Assembly: GCF_002944315.1 (NCBI RefSeq)
Contig: NZ_CP024311.1
Location: forward strand, 1,526,501-1,590,500
Direction: 5' to 3'
Source: Rhizobium sp. NXC24
Lineage (GTDB): Bacteria; Pseudomonadota; Alphaproteobacteria; Rhizobiales; Rhizobiaceae
Length of the DNA stretch: 64,000 bases
A model generated the notes under the pieces. That model did no database searches. It saw nothing but the letters and a program-made list of their open reading frames with translations, and was not told the DNA's origin. The translations under genes and the position numbers were made by a program. Below, piece after piece: positions 63,419 to 64,000 of this stretch. The number at the start of each line of letters is the position of its first letter. Position 1 is the first letter of the stretch.

Positions 63419-64000
63419 ATGGAATTGAACGTCAAGACCCTCGAGGGAAAAGACGCTGGGAAGGTTTCCCTTTCTGATGCGATTTTCGGCCTCGAGCCGC
63501 GTGAGGACATCCTCGCACGCGTCATTCGCTGGCAGCTCGCCAAGAAGCAGCAGGGCACGCATCAGGCAAAGGGCCGCGCAGACGTAGCGCGCACCGGTGC
63601 CAAGATGTACAAGCAGAAGGGTACGGGCCGCGCTCGTCACCATTCAGCTCGCGCTCCGCAGTTCCGCGGCGGTGGTAAGGCTCACGGCCCGGTCGCTCGC
63701 AGCCATGAGCACGACCTGCCGAAGAAGGTTCGCGCCCTCGGCCTGCGTCATGCTCTGTCCGCCAAGCTGAAGTCCGAAGACGTCATCGTCATCGACAGCC
63801 TGGTTGCAGCCGATGCAAAGACCAAGGCTCTGGCCAGCACTTTCGAGACGCTCGGCCTGACCAATGCACTCTTCATCGGTGGCGCTGAGCTCGACAGCAA
63901 CTTCAAGCTCGCGGCTCAGAACATCCCGAACATCGATGTTCTGCCGATCCAGGGCATCAACGTTTACGACATCCTGCGCCGCGGCAAGCTCGTGCTGTCC
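63419..64000 (+). CDS. rplD: 50S ribosomal protein L4, 3' end missing
   Basis: The 194 codons inside the window start [16 protein letters not shown] and have [25 protein letters not shown], the rRNA-tunnel loop region of L4. Full-length forms have about 206 residues, so only the last dozen are cut off by the window edge. The start is 14 bases after rplC. Confidence 0.96.
   Translation, partial: MELNVKTLEGKDAGKVSLSDAIFGLEPREDILARVIRWQLAKKQQGTHQAKGRADVARTGAKMYKQKGTGRARHHSARAPQFRGGGKAHGPVARSHEHDLPKKVRALGLRHALSAKLKSEDVIVIDSLVAADAKTKALASTFETLGLTNALFIGGAELDSNFKLAAQNIPNIDVLPIQGINVYDILRRGKLVLS

Overview
The window looks like a chromosomal segment of an alphaproteobacterium of the order Rhizobiales, most likely Rhizobium or a close relative. 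The evidence is a high-G+C, C/G-ending codon style, an RNase E with a large acidic insertion, the order rne / amidase / PBP1A / prfB, and a str-rpo ribosomal cluster of rhizobial type. Protein names come from recognising motifs by eye; no database search was run.

Layout. (1) 1-12.3 kb is host core: the start of aroQ, a DsbA-like thiol oxidoreductase, a PLP aminotransferase, RNase E, a cell-wall amidase, penicillin-binding protein 1A, prfB (read through a programmed +1 frameshift at CTT TGA C) and NAD kinase. (2) 12.5-30.65 kb is an 18.1-kb integrated element. It sits in the 3' half of tRNA-Thr(TGT), is bounded by a 50-bp direct repeat, and has its tyrosine integrase next to the right repeat. 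It carries an excisionase-like protein, a RepA-like ATPase, portal, a protease-capsid fusion, HNH nuclease, head-tail connector and both terminase subunits. It also has an S74-type fibre, a membrane O-acyltransferase, two small opposite-strand genes, an XRE regulator and a tRNA-Arg(TCT). I see no tail tube, tape measure, baseplate or lysis gene, so it resembles a capsid-forming phage satellite as much as a decayed prophage. (3) 30.7-38.2 kb is accessory host DNA: a LysR regulator, Zn-alcohol dehydrogenase, cyclophilin-like protein, MFS exporter, small unknown proteins, a methyltransferase, a double-domain Inh protease inhibitor and RlmB. (4) 38.3-64 kb is the translation/transcription supercluster: tRNA-Tyr, tRNA-Gly, tuf copy 1, a short accessory block (P-loop kinase, GrpB, epimerase, two surface-sugar genes), tRNA-Trp, secE, nusG, rplK, rplA, rplJ, rplL, rpoB, rpoC, rpsL, rpsG, fusA, tuf copy 2, then rpsJ, rplC and the start of rplD.

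Within the element almost all genes run leftward from a strong promoter at about 29.26-29.29 kb, which faces away from the integrase promoter. Early genes (excisionase-like, replication) come first and head/packaging genes second. The fibre and acyltransferase lie at the far left, where cargo would be expected. The host clusters show clear intrinsic terminators after prfB, rne, tuf copy 1, rpoC and tuf copy 2, and hairpin-rich leaders before rplJ and rpoB.
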